A stretch of DNA of 50,283 nucleotides from Salinisphaera sp. G21_0 (GCF_017744115.1 NZ_JAGHQW010000044.1:1-50283); one strand, 5' to 3'. Counted from the stretch's first letter, positions 8,290-18,010 are shown. Notes: generated by a model from the letters alone, not told the origin. Numbers and translations: made by a program.

Positions 8290-11200
8290 GCAGCGCCCCA
8301 AACCATAACTCTGAACAGGCCGGGTCTGCCCCGGGAATGCCAGATCAACGCCCAGTGAAAAAAGTTTCTCTGATAAAGCGGTGTCTATCAGTCACAGCCG
8401 TCTTCCTGCTTACCCTGATCTCACTGCTGCTGTTTACTCACACCGGCAACACCCTGCTCTGGCAACAACTGAGCAATGCGCTTCCGGCGCTTGATGGGGA
8501 GCTGACTGAAGGCCAGTTGATGACGGGCTGGCATATTAAGAATCTGCACTGGCAAGATAGCCGGATCAAGTTTCAGGCTGATGATATAACGCTGAAGTGG
8601 CAGCCTGGAAAAGTGTTAACAAGGCAGCTGCCGGTCCAACTGGTAGCCGTCAAAGGCGGCAACCTTGAGATTCAGCCAACGGTGGAAGAAACCAGACCGT
8701 CAGCACCGCCCTCTACCGATACAGCAATCAATATTCCTCTGGATATTCTGATCAGTCAGATCCATATCCAGGATTTTGAAGTCACCTTTTCAGGAACCAC
8801 GGTTTCCCTGGAAACCTTTACAGCAAATGCCCGTATACAGAATAGCAAGCTGTTTATCCCTGAGGTTCGGGCAGACAACCTTCAGATTGTGTTAAAGGCT
8901 TTAACGCCCAACCAACAAGCGTCGGCAGGCATTGATCTCTCAACCATCACACTGCCGGAAGTAAAACTCCCAATCCCTGTCAGCCTGGAAAATTTCACAC
9001 TGACCAATGCCCGCTACCAGCAGGGTGATATTGATGAAACCCTTAAAGCGCTGGAGCTGAGTTTCAACTGGCAAGCGACTTATATCACCGACCTGACACT
9101 TAAGGCAGAACAAAGCAGGGCCAATATTCTTTTAAACGGTGAGATACAGCTAGCTGAAAACTATCCATTAAGCCTGAACCTGGATGTCACCATTCTGGAT
9201 AATTTCAATATGCCTGAGCTGGCAGCCATAAAAGGGGATAAGCTATCACTGGAAGCCTCGGGCGATCTTGGTCAACTGCAATTGCGGCTTGCATCACAGG
9301 ATTCCATCAATACATCACTGGAAGGAAATATTGGCCCTCTTGCCCCCAACTTCCCGCTAAACGTTGCCCTGAAATGGCATGAATTCCAATGGCCGCTGCA
9401 AGAAAATGCACCCGTGGTTTCATCCAACAATGGCTTAGCCAGGATCACGGGAAATCTGAATCAGTACCAGCTCTCACTGAACACATCCATTAAAGTGGCT
9501 GAGCAGCCAGCCACCCAACTGCAGTTGGATGCCTCTGGTAGTTTGCAGCAGCTAACTATTGAAACACTGTCGCTTAGCCCTGTTGATGAAAGCAATCTTT
9601 CCGAAAAACCCTTGGAACTGACCGGGACAGTTAGCTGGCAAGATGGAATTCATTGGCAAGGACACACTCTGCTGTCAAAACTAAAGCCAGAATTATGGCT
9701 AAGGGAACTTCCCGGCACGCTGAGCGGCAAAGTAACCACTCAATTTATGATGACAGATGGTTCATGGCAGCTAAACATTCCGGAACTGACAATCAATGGC
9801 TCATTACTGAACAATCCCCTTGAGTTGACCGGAAAACTGGCATCCGACAACCAGGTCAGGCCCATGGCCGCTTTACCCTTCAACGTGAATATTCACAGCT
9901 TTTATGCAGCGTTTGGCGAGAACCGCCTGAACATCAATGGACAAATCGCAGAACAGTTATCCCTGAGCGCCAAACTTGATGCCAGCTCTCTGGACAGGAT
10001 TACCCCGGAGCTGAAAGGCTCGTTACAAGGCAGCGTTCAGCTATCAGGGAGCGATAAACATCCAAAGCTTTTATTCAGCTTTGATAGCCCATCCATAGAG
10101 GTTCAACAGACCAGTATCAACCGGTTACAAGTGAACGGCGAATTGACCAGAGCCACCTTACTGGAAGGTAAAACCACAGTTAAGGCGGACTCTCTCAGCA
10201 GTGGCAATATTCAGCTGAAAAACGTGCTGCTAAATGCCAATGGCAGTGAACGAAATCATCAAATATCCCTGAAAACTCAGGGTGAGCCGGTATCCGGTGA
10301 GTTACAGATTAACGGAGCTTGGCATCATGATAACAGCCGTGGCAAATGGCAGGGGCAGTTAGCCAGTGCCAGGGTAATCACACCGGTGGATACCTGGTCT
10401 CTGGAGCAGCCTGTTACCATCGGGCTGAATGCCACCAACAAAGAAGTAAAACTGACGAATCAATGCTGGTTTGCCAAACCGGCAAGGCTCTGTATTGATG
10501 CATCACAATTTTCAGCCAACCGTGGAACAACACGCTTCCGGCTATCAGACTTTAACCTGTCAACCCTGAAACCACTCCTGCCAGGCAACCTTAACTGGCA
10601 GGCCATACTGTCGGGCAGTGGCGATATCCAATGGGATAGCGGTCAGCCCATAGCCCATATCCAAATCCAGACGACGCCAGGTGAAATCACCAGCAACTCA
10701 GATAATCCTTTATCAGTGAACTATCAAACACTCTCCACCGTGATTAATCTGAACGAGGATGATCTGCAGGCAGAGTTTGACTTTGACTCAAAACAGCTGG
10801 GGGACGCCCACATCCATCTGGCCATCGACAACATGCACAGTGACCAGACCCTGAGTGGACAAGCCAGACTACAGGATATGCGCCTGTACTTTCTGCAACC
10901 ACTGATTCCGGATATCCGTCATGTTGATGGTATTTTATCCGCTGACACACGCATGGGTGGAACCCTGAAATATCCCTTGCTGTTTGGCAACCTGAAACTC
11001 CGTGCAGGACAGCTGGCCGCTAAACAGGAAATGGTCAAAGTCAGCCATCTGATCACTGAGCTGAATGTGGATGGCAATAAAGGTGAAGTCAGTGGCAGCA
11101 TGAAGATAGACGACGGTGAAATGAAGCTGTCAGGTCATCTTGACTGGCAACAGATGCCCCCTTCCGGTGTTATCGATATAACAGGGCAAAACCTGGGAGC

Positions 11201-12122
11201 CAGAGTGCCGGGTATCCTCCAGCTGAAAGCCTCACCCGATTTAAGGCTGACCATTGGAGCCGCGCAAACCCTGACCGGGAACATCACCATTCCCTGGGCA
11301 AGAGCGAACATCAAACAACTGCCCAGACAGGCCGTCACCCCCTCTGACGATGTGCTGATTATCACTCCGGGAACCAGAAAAGCACTGTTGCATGCCGGTC
11401 CGCCCTTCTCCATGGATGTGAATGTGATTTTAGGCAAAGACATCAAGATCGACGCCTATGGGCTGAAATCAGACCTTGGCGGCCAACTGCTGTTGGATCT
11501 GCAGCCCGGAAAACCAATGACAGCCGATGGCTCTATTCAACTGACCAACGGCCGCTATCATCAATTCGGTCAGGATCTGCTGATTAAAGAGGGCCATATT
11601 ATTTTCTCCGGCCCGCTATCCAGCCCATACCTGTCGGTGAACGCTATTCGCAACCCTGACAGCATAGAAGACGATGTATCAGTAGGCATGCAGGTGAGCG
11701 GAGCACCATCCCGACCGGAGTTTTCTATCTATTCGGACCCATCCATGCCACAGCAGGAACAATGGTCTTATCTGCTCAGAGGGCGGGGACTCGAAGATGG
11801 TGACAGTTCGGCCGTGCAATCCATGCTGATCGGTTTCGGTGTCAGCCAGTTTGGCGGCGTAGTGACTTCCATTGGCGAAAAAATCGGCCTCTCGGATGTC
11901 ACGCTCGACACCCAGGGCAGTGGTGATGACACCCGGGTCACCATTGGCGGGACGATTGCGCCGGGCCTGCGGGTGCAATATGGCGCAGGTGTTTTTGACT
12001 CTATCGCTGAAGTTAAGGTGCGCTACGAACTAATGCCGCGACTTTACCTTCAGGCCGTTAGCGGCATTGCCCAGGCTATCGATCTTTTCTACCAGTTTAC
12101 AATTGCGACTGAAAAAAAATAG
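8286..12122 (+). CDS. tamB: Translocation and assembly module protein TamB
   Basis: The 1278 residues have the TamB/AsmA-like layout: a single N-terminal membrane anchor (residues about 28-55), a very long repetitive beta-rich periplasmic body, and the conserved C-terminal DUF490 region (about 950-1278, with NGRYHQFGQDLLIKEGHI and the closing YQFTIATEKK). Such proteins form a hydrophobic groove spanning the periplasm, thought to carry lipids or assist barrel assembly with TamA. The start overlaps the tamA stop as ATGA, so translation is probably coupled. Length is normal for the family (about 1250-1300). Confidence 0.93.
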   Translation: MSSAPNHNSEQAGSAPGMPDQRPVKKVSLIKRCLSVTAVFLLTLISLLLFTHTGNTLLWQQLSNALPALDGELTEGQLMTGWHIKNLHWQDSRIKFQADDITLKWQPGKVLTRQLPVQLVAVKGGNLEIQPTVEETRPSAPPSTDTAINIPLDILISQIHIQDFEVTFSGTTVSLETFTANARIQNSKLFIPEVRADNLQIVLKALTPNQQASAGIDLSTITLPEVKLPIPVSLENFTLTNARYQQGDIDETLKALELSFNWQATYITDLTLKAEQSRANILLNGEIQLAENYPLSLNLDVTILDNFNMPELAAIKGDKLSLEASGDLGQLQLRLASQDSINTSLEGNIGPLAPNFPLNVALKWHEFQWPLQENAPVVSSNNGLARITGNLNQYQLSLNTSIKVAEQPATQLQLDASGSLQQLTIETLSLSPVDESNLSEKPLELTGTVSWQDGIHWQGHTLLSKLKPELWLRELPGTLSGKVTTQFMMTDGSWQLNIPELTINGSLLNNPLELTGKLASDNQVRPMAALPFNVNIHSFYAAFGENRLNINGQIAEQLSLSAKLDASSLDRITPELKGSLQGSVQLSGSDKHPKLLFSFDSPSIEVQQTSINRLQVNGELTRATLLEGKTTVKADSLSSGNIQLKNVLLNANGSERNHQISLKTQGEPVSGELQINGAWHHDNSRGKWQGQLASARVITPVDTWSLEQPVTIGLNATNKEVKLTNQCWFAKPARLCIDASQFSANRGTTRFRLSDFNLSTLKPLLPGNLNWQAILSGSGDIQWDSGQPIAHIQIQTTPGEITSNSDNPLSVNYQTLSTVINLNEDDLQAEFDFDSKQLGDAHIHLAIDNMHSDQTLSGQARLQDMRLYFLQPLIPDIRHVDGILSADTRMGGTLKYPLLFGNLKLRAGQLAAKQEMVKVSHLITELNVDGNKGEVSGSMKIDDGEMKLSGHLDWQQMPPSGVIDITGQNLGARVPGILQLKASPDLRLTIGAAQTLTGNITIPWARANIKQLPRQAVTPSDDVLIITPGTRKALLHAGPPFSMDVNVILGKDIKIDAYGLKSDLGGQLLLDLQPGKPMTADGSIQLTNGRYHQFGQDLLIKEGHIIFSGPLSSPYLSVNAIRNPDSIEDDVSVGMQVSGAPSRPEFSIYSDPSMPQQEQWSYLLRGRGLEDGDSSAVQSMLIGFGVSQFGGVVTSIGEKIGLSDVTLDTQGSGDDTRVTIGGTIAPGLRVQYGAGVFDSIAEVKVRYELMPRLYLQAVSGIAQAIDLFYQFTIATEKK

Positions 12123-12344
12123 ATCTATTCAGATTTAATGAATTCAATGTAAGGTACTGACTTTCGAAAATTTTGCATCGTTATTAACAGCTTTAGTAAG
12201 CATTCATTTTTAATTGGTAAAAAAAATGCATTGGCTACTTGAAGGGAAGAAACTTAATTTTAGAAAAATGGTCAGATATGGGGTAAATATCAAGAACTAT
12301 ATGACGATGGTCTTTGTTTTTTTCCAAAATTGAGGTTAGCAGTC

Positions 12345-13250
12345 ATGCACGGTGTAAATAGCGGTGATGTTTCAAGAAACACTTATAATCCCCAGCAGGA
12401 AAACAAAAGTCAAAAAATGGATACTAAAGTGTCGCAAGGGGAAAGTGGAACCACTAATCCCATTGCTCACAGAACATGTATTTCGGCAGAGGGTGTAGCT
12501 GTATCGAGTTCTGCACAGGCTGCCAGCCCCTTATCCGATGCGCCTACAGTCCACTTGACTAAAACATTTTACCATCCCAAGGATAAAGAACCTCTTATTT
12601 TTCCGGAAAAACACCTTATGACACACGGAGACTTCAGGGATATACTATCCAAATATATGGATCTCTATGCAGTAGTAACGGATGATCGTCATGGTGATGG
12701 AGCTGTCAACATATTGGCCATCGGGAAACCAAAATTCCAATTAGACGATCTGAAGGGAAAATTCCATACTTGCGTTTTTCAATCTATACCATCATTAAAA
12801 GAAACACCTTACAGTTCTGATTTGTTTGGTATCTCCCTTAATCAAATTTGTTGGATTGTTGATAACTTCTGCATAAATCTTGAAAAAAAGAACGAGAACG
12901 ATCATGAAACAATGAATTTGATTGAACGGTCAGTCTTTAATAAATTACAACCAAAATATGATTTAGAAAATAATTCACTTCTACGTATTGTTACTCATAA
13001 AGATTTCCTGAAAGATATCTCCCCTGAGGAAGCAAGATTTATTTTGGAAAAAAGTTTCGATGCATCTATCAAAGAGATGAAGAAACAACTCTCTACTCCT
13101 TATGAGAATATACTGAACTCAAAAGCGACAATCAACGATCTTCCGGAGATTCTTCGTAGTTATAAAGATCGGATGTCTTGGGGAAGCTATGATAGTTGGA
13201 AGTTGAATTATCTTGATGAAGCATTACTCAATAATGCCAAATGGGAATAA
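12345..13250 (+). CDS. Unknown protein, 301 residues, probable lineage-specific accessory gene
   Basis: I do not recognise a family. The open frame begins at TTG 12330, but ATG 12345 has GAGG nine bases upstream and is the better start. Residues 1-65 are polar, Ser/Gln/Thr-rich and probably disordered; residues 75-301 look like a mixed alpha/beta globular domain rich in Lys/Asp, with no membrane segment or signal peptide. AT content is higher than in tamB next to it, which fits foreign origin. It lies between tamB and the kinase-like gene at 13504 on the same strand, 254 bases apart. A role as translocated effector would fit the neighbourhood but is not shown. Confidence 0.65.
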   Translation: MHGVNSGDVSRNTYNPQQENKSQKMDTKVSQGESGTTNPIAHRTCISAEGVAVSSSAQAASPLSDAPTVHLTKTFYHPKDKEPLIFPEKHLMTHGDFRDILSKYMDLYAVVTDDRHGDGAVNILAIGKPKFQLDDLKGKFHTCVFQSIPSLKETPYSSDLFGISLNQICWIVDNFCINLEKKNENDHETMNLIERSVFNKLQPKYDLENNSLLRIVTHKDFLKDISPEEARFILEKSFDASIKEMKKQLSTPYENILNSKATINDLPEILRSYKDRMSWGSYDSWKLNYLDEALLNNAKWE

Positions 13251-13503
13251 CTATTTCTTATTTGTGTTCTTCTTGGCCTTCGTGGTTCCATCCGCCGAAA
13301 GCCATTGAAAATGGAGGGGTAAGCCTAATCTCCACCCTAAGAAGGGATATTAGCTTCTACAGTCAGGCGATCAGTATTTACGATCAGGCTGTAAGCAAAT
13401 TTCATCAATTTGAAATTGAAACAGACCAAAATAATTGGTACCGGTGAACTTCTTTATGTTATCCAAGTCTAAAATTCATGCATATTAAAATAAATCAAAG
13501 TGA

Positions 13504-15456
13504 ATGATCATGGATTCTACTTTTAACATAAGGGCGGCGGCCATTTCCGGTGCTGGCAGTATGGATTTTAAGGCTGCTCCTGTCACTTCACCATCAGGAT
13601 GCACCATTATCAGTAGCCCTGTTAAGCAATTGCAATCAGCGCATGAACGCCCTGCATCAGATTCCTGTAACGCGGGTGAGTCCTTAGCTTCCAGGGCGAT
13701 ATCAGTGACAGTTGACTCATTCACCAACACTTTAAACATGACAGCACGAGTGCTTGGGTTGGTTTTCAGTGGCACCACTTCTGTTCTGAAGGTCGTTAGT
13801 TCACGCTCTCCTGAGCCTCTCGCTCAATTTTTTCATGACAATGGTGGATTGTGCGGAAAAATAGGTCAATACCTGGCTTTATTCCACCCACCACTTGAGT
13901 CACTTGAGAGTAAATTCAGTAGCGATTATTCCAACTATGTAGCTGCCATGGTAAAAACCGCCAGTGAGTATTCGGCAGGTAAGGTTGATCCGGAGGAAAT
14001 AAAGAAGATTGTCGAACGCAATGTGGCTACTGCCCGGATGCACTCTGAAGGTGCCATGTTGGATCGATCAGGCACAGCCGATATCGACAGCGGCAGTGAG
14101 TTCATTGCCAACAAAGCAGTTTCAGCAGTACCTGTTCGGCATATTGAAACGCTTGGGCGCGGGACTATTTGCCAGATAGATCGTTTTACTATTGATGAAC
14201 GGGATTATGCTGTTAAATCGTTCTCAGGAAAATCGTTAAAAAGCATTAACAGGGATGTTTCGATAATTACTGGCCTGCTTTCCACTATTCATAACATAGG
14301 CATTATTTCACAGTCGGAATTTAACGTTCTTTTCAGAGCAGCAAAGAGTTTTAGTTTGGAGTGCGACTTATCAAAAGAACTTGAATACACCAAAAAGGCG
14401 TCAGAGGCATTAAATAATCTGACAGAAGTCAAACAGTTTCATGTAGATACCGGCTCAGGTCATCAGGTGCCTGTTCAATTCAGGGTGCCTGAGGTAGCTG
14501 AAGAACTATCCAGCCCTGATGCCCTTGTAATGGAATATATTGATGGCTGCTCTATTGATCGTCAAAAAGCGTTAAGAGACCGACTCACTGCATGGCAGCC
14601 GGAATGGAAGAATGGTGAGAGGTTAAACGAAGCAGAGTTAAGTAACATTATCATCGGTATTTATAAACTTGTGCTATCCGTTTATTTGGAATCAGCCTGG
14701 AAATCCCGTTTTTTAAATACCGACTTCCAAGTAGGTAATTTTATGATGAAACTGGAGAGTGATTGCATCAGTATTTATAGCATCGATCACGCTAACAGTA
14801 TCGCCAATGTAGATTTTCTGAGCTTAATAAATCAACATATTCATTGTGAACTTGTTACTGGAATGTTCCTGTTCTTTCATAACCGTGCTACCGGGAATGG
14901 TCAGGTAGAAGAGCAAAATATCCCTTGCTCAACGGATACAGCCATTGATGTTGATGTTCATGATCTGGTTTACACGCCATTATCTTTGCAACAACAGGAA
15001 CGCTTAACAGAAGTAATTACATCTTACCGTATAAATTTTGGACAAGAGATCATCCCCCCCATTGAGGATTTACAACCCTCTCAGGGACAAGCGACCATTG
15101 GGGAAATTTGCAGGCAGCTTTATCATTGGTTAAAAGACAAAGGGCAACATTCTGATCGAGGGGCTTCAGTTCCATCAGAAGCCGTGTTTGTCAACATATT
15201 GCCACGATTCTTCATCCGACTTGCCGAGGAATATAAGGAGCAGGATATGACAACAAATACTGAATTCAAGTTGTTTAAAGTTGCCGCTGCTTTTGATAAC
15301 TTCTGTCAAGGGATGGGTTTTCGGGTGAATCAGTGCGATCCTTTGTTAATTCGGGTTAAGGCGCAATTAGCTGCGTATCGTCATTACCTGGCACATCAAC
15401 TGGAACATCAAGAGAGGCAATTGAATAATTCACTGAGCCAAAGCCAGTCTTTTTGA
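13504..15456 (+). CDS. Divergent UbiB/ADCK-family kinase-like protein with extra N- and C-terminal regions
   Basis: The 650 residues contain the hallmarks of the UbiB/COQ8 atypical kinase family. A KxGQ motif (K119-I-G-Q122) precedes the fold. A glycine loop LGRGTICQ is followed by AVK with lysine 238. An E-x-D pattern occurs near 286-292. The hinge is LVMEYIDG (341-348). The catalytic loop is D407-FQVG-N412, matching the D-x4-N of HADPHPGN. The metal-binding aspartate is D428 in SIDH, where most members have DFG. True UbiB proteins of similar length support ubiquinone synthesis and end in membrane helices; here the C-terminus (about 480-650) is a soluble helical domain instead. A shortened copy of that domain stands alone at 43066-43500. 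Substrate unknown; effector role is inference. Confidence 0.75.
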   Translation: MIMDSTFNIRAAAISGAGSMDFKAAPVTSPSGCTIISSPVKQLQSAHERPASDSCNAGESLASRAISVTVDSFTNTLNMTARVLGLVFSGTTSVLKVVSSRSPEPLAQFFHDNGGLCGKIGQYLALFHPPLESLESKFSSDYSNYVAAMVKTASEYSAGKVDPEEIKKIVERNVATARMHSEGAMLDRSGTADIDSGSEFIANKAVSAVPVRHIETLGRGTICQIDRFTIDERDYAVKSFSGKSLKSINRDVSIITGLLSTIHNIGIISQSEFNVLFRAAKSFSLECDLSKELEYTKKASEALNNLTEVKQFHVDTGSGHQVPVQFRVPEVAEELSSPDALVMEYIDGCSIDRQKALRDRLTAWQPEWKNGERLNEAELSNIIIGIYKLVLSVYLESAWKSRFLNTDFQVGNFMMKLESDCISIYSIDHANSIANVDFLSLINQHIHCELVTGMFLFFHNRATGNGQVEEQNIPCSTDTAIDVDVHDLVYTPLSLQQQERLTEVITSYRINFGQEIIPPIEDLQPSQGQATIGEICRQLYHWLKDKGQHSDRGASVPSEAVFVNILPRFFIRLAEEYKEQDMTTNTEFKLFKVAAAFDNFCQGMGFRVNQCDPLLIRVKAQLAAYRHYLAHQLEHQERQLNNSLSQSQSF

Positions 15457-15464
15457 ACTGGCTT
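15441..15464 (+). terminator. Weak hairpin at the end of the kinase-like gene
   Basis: An 8-base stem AAGCCAGT/ACTGGCTT spans the stop codon. The downstream T-run is poor, so termination efficiency is doubtful. rlmB converges from the other side. Confidence 0.35.
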
Positions 15465-15519
15465 GTTGAATCGGTGATTTATCCAAAGGAGAGTTTCAGT
15501 GAAATCAGAGTGGTGACAA

Positions 15520-16254
15520 TTATCGTCGCTGTCGAACCGCCTCAAATAAACACACCCCGGTAGCAACCGACACATTGAGGCTACTGACAGAACCGGCCAT
15601 TGGAATAAAAATCAGCGAGTCACACAGATCTCTGGTGAGGCGGCGCATCCCTTTACCTTCTGCGCCCATGACCAGAGCCAGAGCACCGGTTAAATCTGAC
15701 TGATAAATATTGCCGGAACTCTCGCCTGCGGTACCAATCATCCAGATACCTCGCTCCTTGAGCCACTCCATACTCCGTGCCAGGTTGGTCACCTGAATCA
15801 GAGGTATATTGTCTGCTGCACCACAGGCCACTTTGGTTGCTGTGGCATTGAGACTGGCAGACTTATCCTTGGGCACAATAACCGCATGTACTCCCGCTGC
15901 ATCGGCAGTCCGCAGGCAGGCACCCAGATTGTGAGGGTCAGTAACCCCATCCAGAATCAGGAGAAATGGTGGTTCATTCAGCCCATCAAGAATATCCTCC
16001 AGGTCTTCTTCCCGGTAAACCCGGGCGGCAGAGACTCTGGCCATAATACCCTGATGCACACCCTCCGCTTTGGCATCAAGACGGTTGCGCTCAACAAATC
16101 GGACGGAAACGCCCTGATCTCTGGCCTGGTCAACCAAGGCATTGATTCGCTTATCCGTACGACCTTTCTGGATCTGAAGCTCCAGTATTCTTTCGGGCGA
16201 CCGTTCAAACAGGCTCTGCACCGCATGCAGGCCAAATACTACGTCATTGCTCAT
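15520..16254 (-). CDS. rlmB: 23S rRNA (guanosine-2'-O)-methyltransferase RlmB
   Basis: The 244 residues match the SPOUT-class RlmB: an N-terminal substrate-binding domain ([18 protein letters not shown]), then the trefoil-knot SAM-binding catalytic domain with [33 protein letters not shown] and [17 protein letters not shown]. It methylates the 2'-O of G2251 in the P-loop of 23S rRNA. In relatives rlmB follows rnr directly; here the two are separated by about 8.4 kb of accessory DNA, so rlmB probably needs its own promoter. The segment just upstream of its start recurs at 17898-18010. Confidence 0.97.
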   Translation of the reverse strand: MSNDVVFGLHAVQSLFERSPERILELQIQKGRTDKRINALVDQARDQGVSVRFVERNRLDAKAEGVHQGIMARVSAARVYREEDLEDILDGLNEPPFLLILDGVTDPHNLGACLRTADAAGVHAVIVPKDKSASLNATATKVACGAADNIPLIQVTNLARSMEWLKERGIWMIGTAGESSGNIYQSDLTGALALVMGAEGKGMRRLTRDLCDSLIFIPMAGSVSSLNVSVATGVCLFEAVRQRR

Positions 16255-16277
16255 TGATTTCTCATTTGAAAGCCTTA

Positions 16278-16401
16278 ACAGGCCATAAAAAGGGGGATTT
16301 TAGCAAAACTGGAAGGGCAGGAGTTATTGCTGATGTTTTAACACTGATATGTTAACGAAATCGGCCAGAATAAGCATGGCCTATGGGCTACTGGACTCAT
16401 T
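16278..16401. repeat. Diverged duplicate of 17898-18010 (rlmB upstream segment)
   Basis: This stretch and 17898-18010 share AACAGGC, GGGGATT, TAGCAAAA, GGGCAGG, TTATTGCTGATRTTT, GGAATAAGCAT and CTACTGRA-TCATTT in the same order and spacing. Each copy is followed to the right by a RING-family gene, so the repeat unit includes the gene. Confidence 0.75.
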
Positions 16402-16409
16402 TCCTGTCG

Positions 16410-16478
16410 TCCTCGCTACGGGGTCGCCTAGGAGGCTGACCGAGAATAGCGCCCGTCCAGGCGACCCCGTAGCGAGGA
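16410..16478. repeat. Perfect 20-base inverted repeat overlapping the left end of a MITE-like copy
   Basis: TCCTCGCTACGGGGTCGCCT (16410-16429) is the exact reverse complement of 16459-16478, with a 29-base loop. The left arm lies outside the MITE terminal repeat, as if a piece of a second, oppositely oriented copy abuts this one. Confidence 0.85.
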
Positions 16479-16604
16479 TGGCAGAAAATTGAGGATAAAA
16501 AGTCGGAAATTTTTAGTGAATAGTGGTTCTATTTGCTAAAAATCTCCGACTTTTTAGACCAATTTGCTGCCACCGCAGTAGGGCAGCCTATTCTCGGTCA
16601 GCCT
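16430..16604 (+). mobile_element. MITE-like element, copy A
   Basis: The left end is AGGAGGCTGACCGAGAATAG (16430-16449); the right end is the matching CTATTCTCGGTCAGCCT (16588-16604). The interior is homologous, in inverted orientation, to 44595-44807. A further inverted repeat lies inside (16497-16516 with 16536-16555, 19 of 20 bases paired). It encodes nothing. It sits between rlmB and the degenerate RING gene. Confidence 0.8.
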
Positions 16605-16654
16605 GAGCAGCCGAGCGAGCATGAGTCAAAATCGAAATAGCTCGGCCAAACATT

Positions 16655-17233
16655 TTAATCGTCGTTTTTTATAAAATAATTACCAACAGCCTCGACAGTA
16701 GACCCGATAGCAGACATGGTAGCAAGACCGACAGCCCCGGCAGCCCCCATACAAACACTGGTAGCAACACCTGCTGCAACACCTTTAGCAACACCGGTAT
16801 CAACACCGCTGGTAGCCCTTTCACCCCCTACAGAAGCCCAGAACATCCCGATACCCATTCCAGCAAAGGCAGTAAAGGCAGGCCCGGCAACAAGCCCGGC
16901 ACCAGCAACCCCAACAGCAGCAGACCCGGTAGCTCCGATAACAAACCCGGCAACAGCCGGGAGAGCAACCGGGGGAGCAAGTGTCAAAGTAGCCTGGCAA
17001 AGAAATTTAGTAGTTTTTTTCGAAATAGTTACTATACGATCCTGAAATGTGATGCTTTTTGTCTCATTGTCAGTTAATTGTTTTTCACAGGAGAGGCAGT
17101 TATTTTGGTTAGGACTTTTCACGCATTCCCGCATGCATGAACTACCAAAAAAACGTCCACATTTTGGATCGGTGTTTCTAAATTTTGTTGGACCATAGTC
17201 TATTTTGGGATTAACAGTGTCAACACTATCCAT
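16655..17233 (-). CDS. RING-degenerate paralog with Gly/Ala-rich hydrophobic tail
   Basis: The 192-residue protein aligns without gaps over the first 50 residues with the RING protein at 18011-18583. It keeps four of its seven metal ligands (C25, C33, C46, C49). The first pair is replaced by P9 and D12, and the histidine is now R27, so a normal zinc-bound RING is unlikely. From about residue 80 onward it is Gly/Ala/Val-rich and hydrophobic, like a glycine-zipper membrane-inserting segment, ending NYFIKNDD. GGAGGG lies seven bases before the ATG, a better ribosome binding site than that of its paralog. The open frame and strong initiation site suggest it is still made; a decoy or altered role is speculation. 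Confidence 0.75.
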   Translation of the reverse strand: MDSVDTVNPKIDYGPTKFRNTDPKCGRFFGSSCMRECVKSPNQNNCLSCEKQLTDNETKSITFQDRIVTISKKTTKFLCQATLTLAPPVALPAVAGFVIGATGSAAVGVAGAGLVAGPAFTAFAGMGIGMFWASVGGERATSGVDTGVAKGVAAGVATSVCMGAAGAVGLATMSAIGSTVEAVGNYFIKNDD

Positions 17234-17516
17234 ATCAAAACCCTCCGGTTTAATTTAATTTATGTTTATTACAGCTAGTAGATATTTATATTTGGTTTTA
17301 GTTCCCTATGAATACTTAGATTTTTAACTAATTCTGCCACTATGATGTTTTCCTTTCCCAGAAGGTGATAGTTGAATAAAAACTCTTATCAACCCGGAAC
17401 AAAAAAGCCGCTGCGAACTGGCCTGATTTCAAAAGACATATCGATAAAGTAGTCAGGCTCCCGGAGTAACCCATGGAGGCAAGAAGCAATGACCGATAAT
17501 CCCTGTGGTGCGAAGC
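17234..17516. other. Gap within the duplicated unit
   Basis: Bases 17270-17400 repeat the stretch upstream of the other RING gene (18598-18780): both contain GGTTTTAGTTCCCTATGAAT and then AGAAGGTGATAGTTGAATA or AGGTGATAGTTGAATA. Bases 17460-17516 repeat the 3' flank of rnr (24575-24635). No gene is seen here. Confidence 0.7.
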
Positions 17517-17897
17517 TTATTGACTGATCTTCCGTTTACGGGGCTGTCTACCCGTTGGCTTTGAGGCTTTGGCTGAATCAGACTTCCGGGCGCTGCTTTT
17601 CTTCTTACCGGCAACCTTCTTTTTGCCGGAAGCGGTTGGCTTGCCCTTTTTACCCGTTGTTTTGGCCGATGTTCTGCCTTTCGGCTTACGACCGGATGGC
17701 TTACCGTCTTCGGCAGAGCCCTTAGCGGATGATTTTCTTCTTCCCTGCTTGCTAAGCGCTGACAGCAGTTCAAAGTCGATCTTCTTATCATCCAGCAGAT
17801 CCACCTTACTGGCCATAGCCTCCAACTCATCTCCCAGACCAAAACGGCGACTTGTCCGCTCACCGCACATGCAATGATGTACATTGTCGTAAATGTT
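17517..17897 (-). pseudogene. Duplicated 3' end of rnr (RNase R tail fragment)
   Basis: The minus strand encodes a diverged copy of the last part of the RNase R gene at 24636: RRFGLGDELEAMASKVDLLD, KKIDFELLSALSKQGRRKSS, then the Lys-rich tail ending TGRQPRKRKISQ at the same stop. It lacks all catalytic domains, an initiation site and the SSAKGS hexapeptide repeats of the full gene. The copied segment runs from about 17897 to 60 bases past the stop. It marks the boundary of a duplication that brought a second RING gene between rnr and rlmB. Confidence 0.92.
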
Positions 17898-18010
17898 TAA
17901 CAGGCGGCAAAACGGGGATTATAGCAAAAACGGGAGGGCAGGGATTATTGCTGATATTTAAACGACGGCTGCCGGAATAAGCATAATCTATGCGCTACTG
18001 AATTCATTTG
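17898..18010. repeat. Duplicate of the rlmB upstream segment
   Basis: Diverged copy of 16278-16401, here joined directly to the truncated rnr fragment. The junction near 17897 is therefore a likely recombination point. Confidence 0.75.

Noticed and set aside
13241-13447. 68-codon frame after the 301-residue gene
   Set aside because: It overlaps the previous gene and contains CTTCGTGGTTC...CTACCCTAAGA-like sequence also found near 41130-41200, so it looks like an intergenic relic.
17453-17884. 143-codon minus frame over the rnr tail copy
   Set aside because: Out of frame with the recognisable RNase R tail; low-complexity basic reading of the same DNA.
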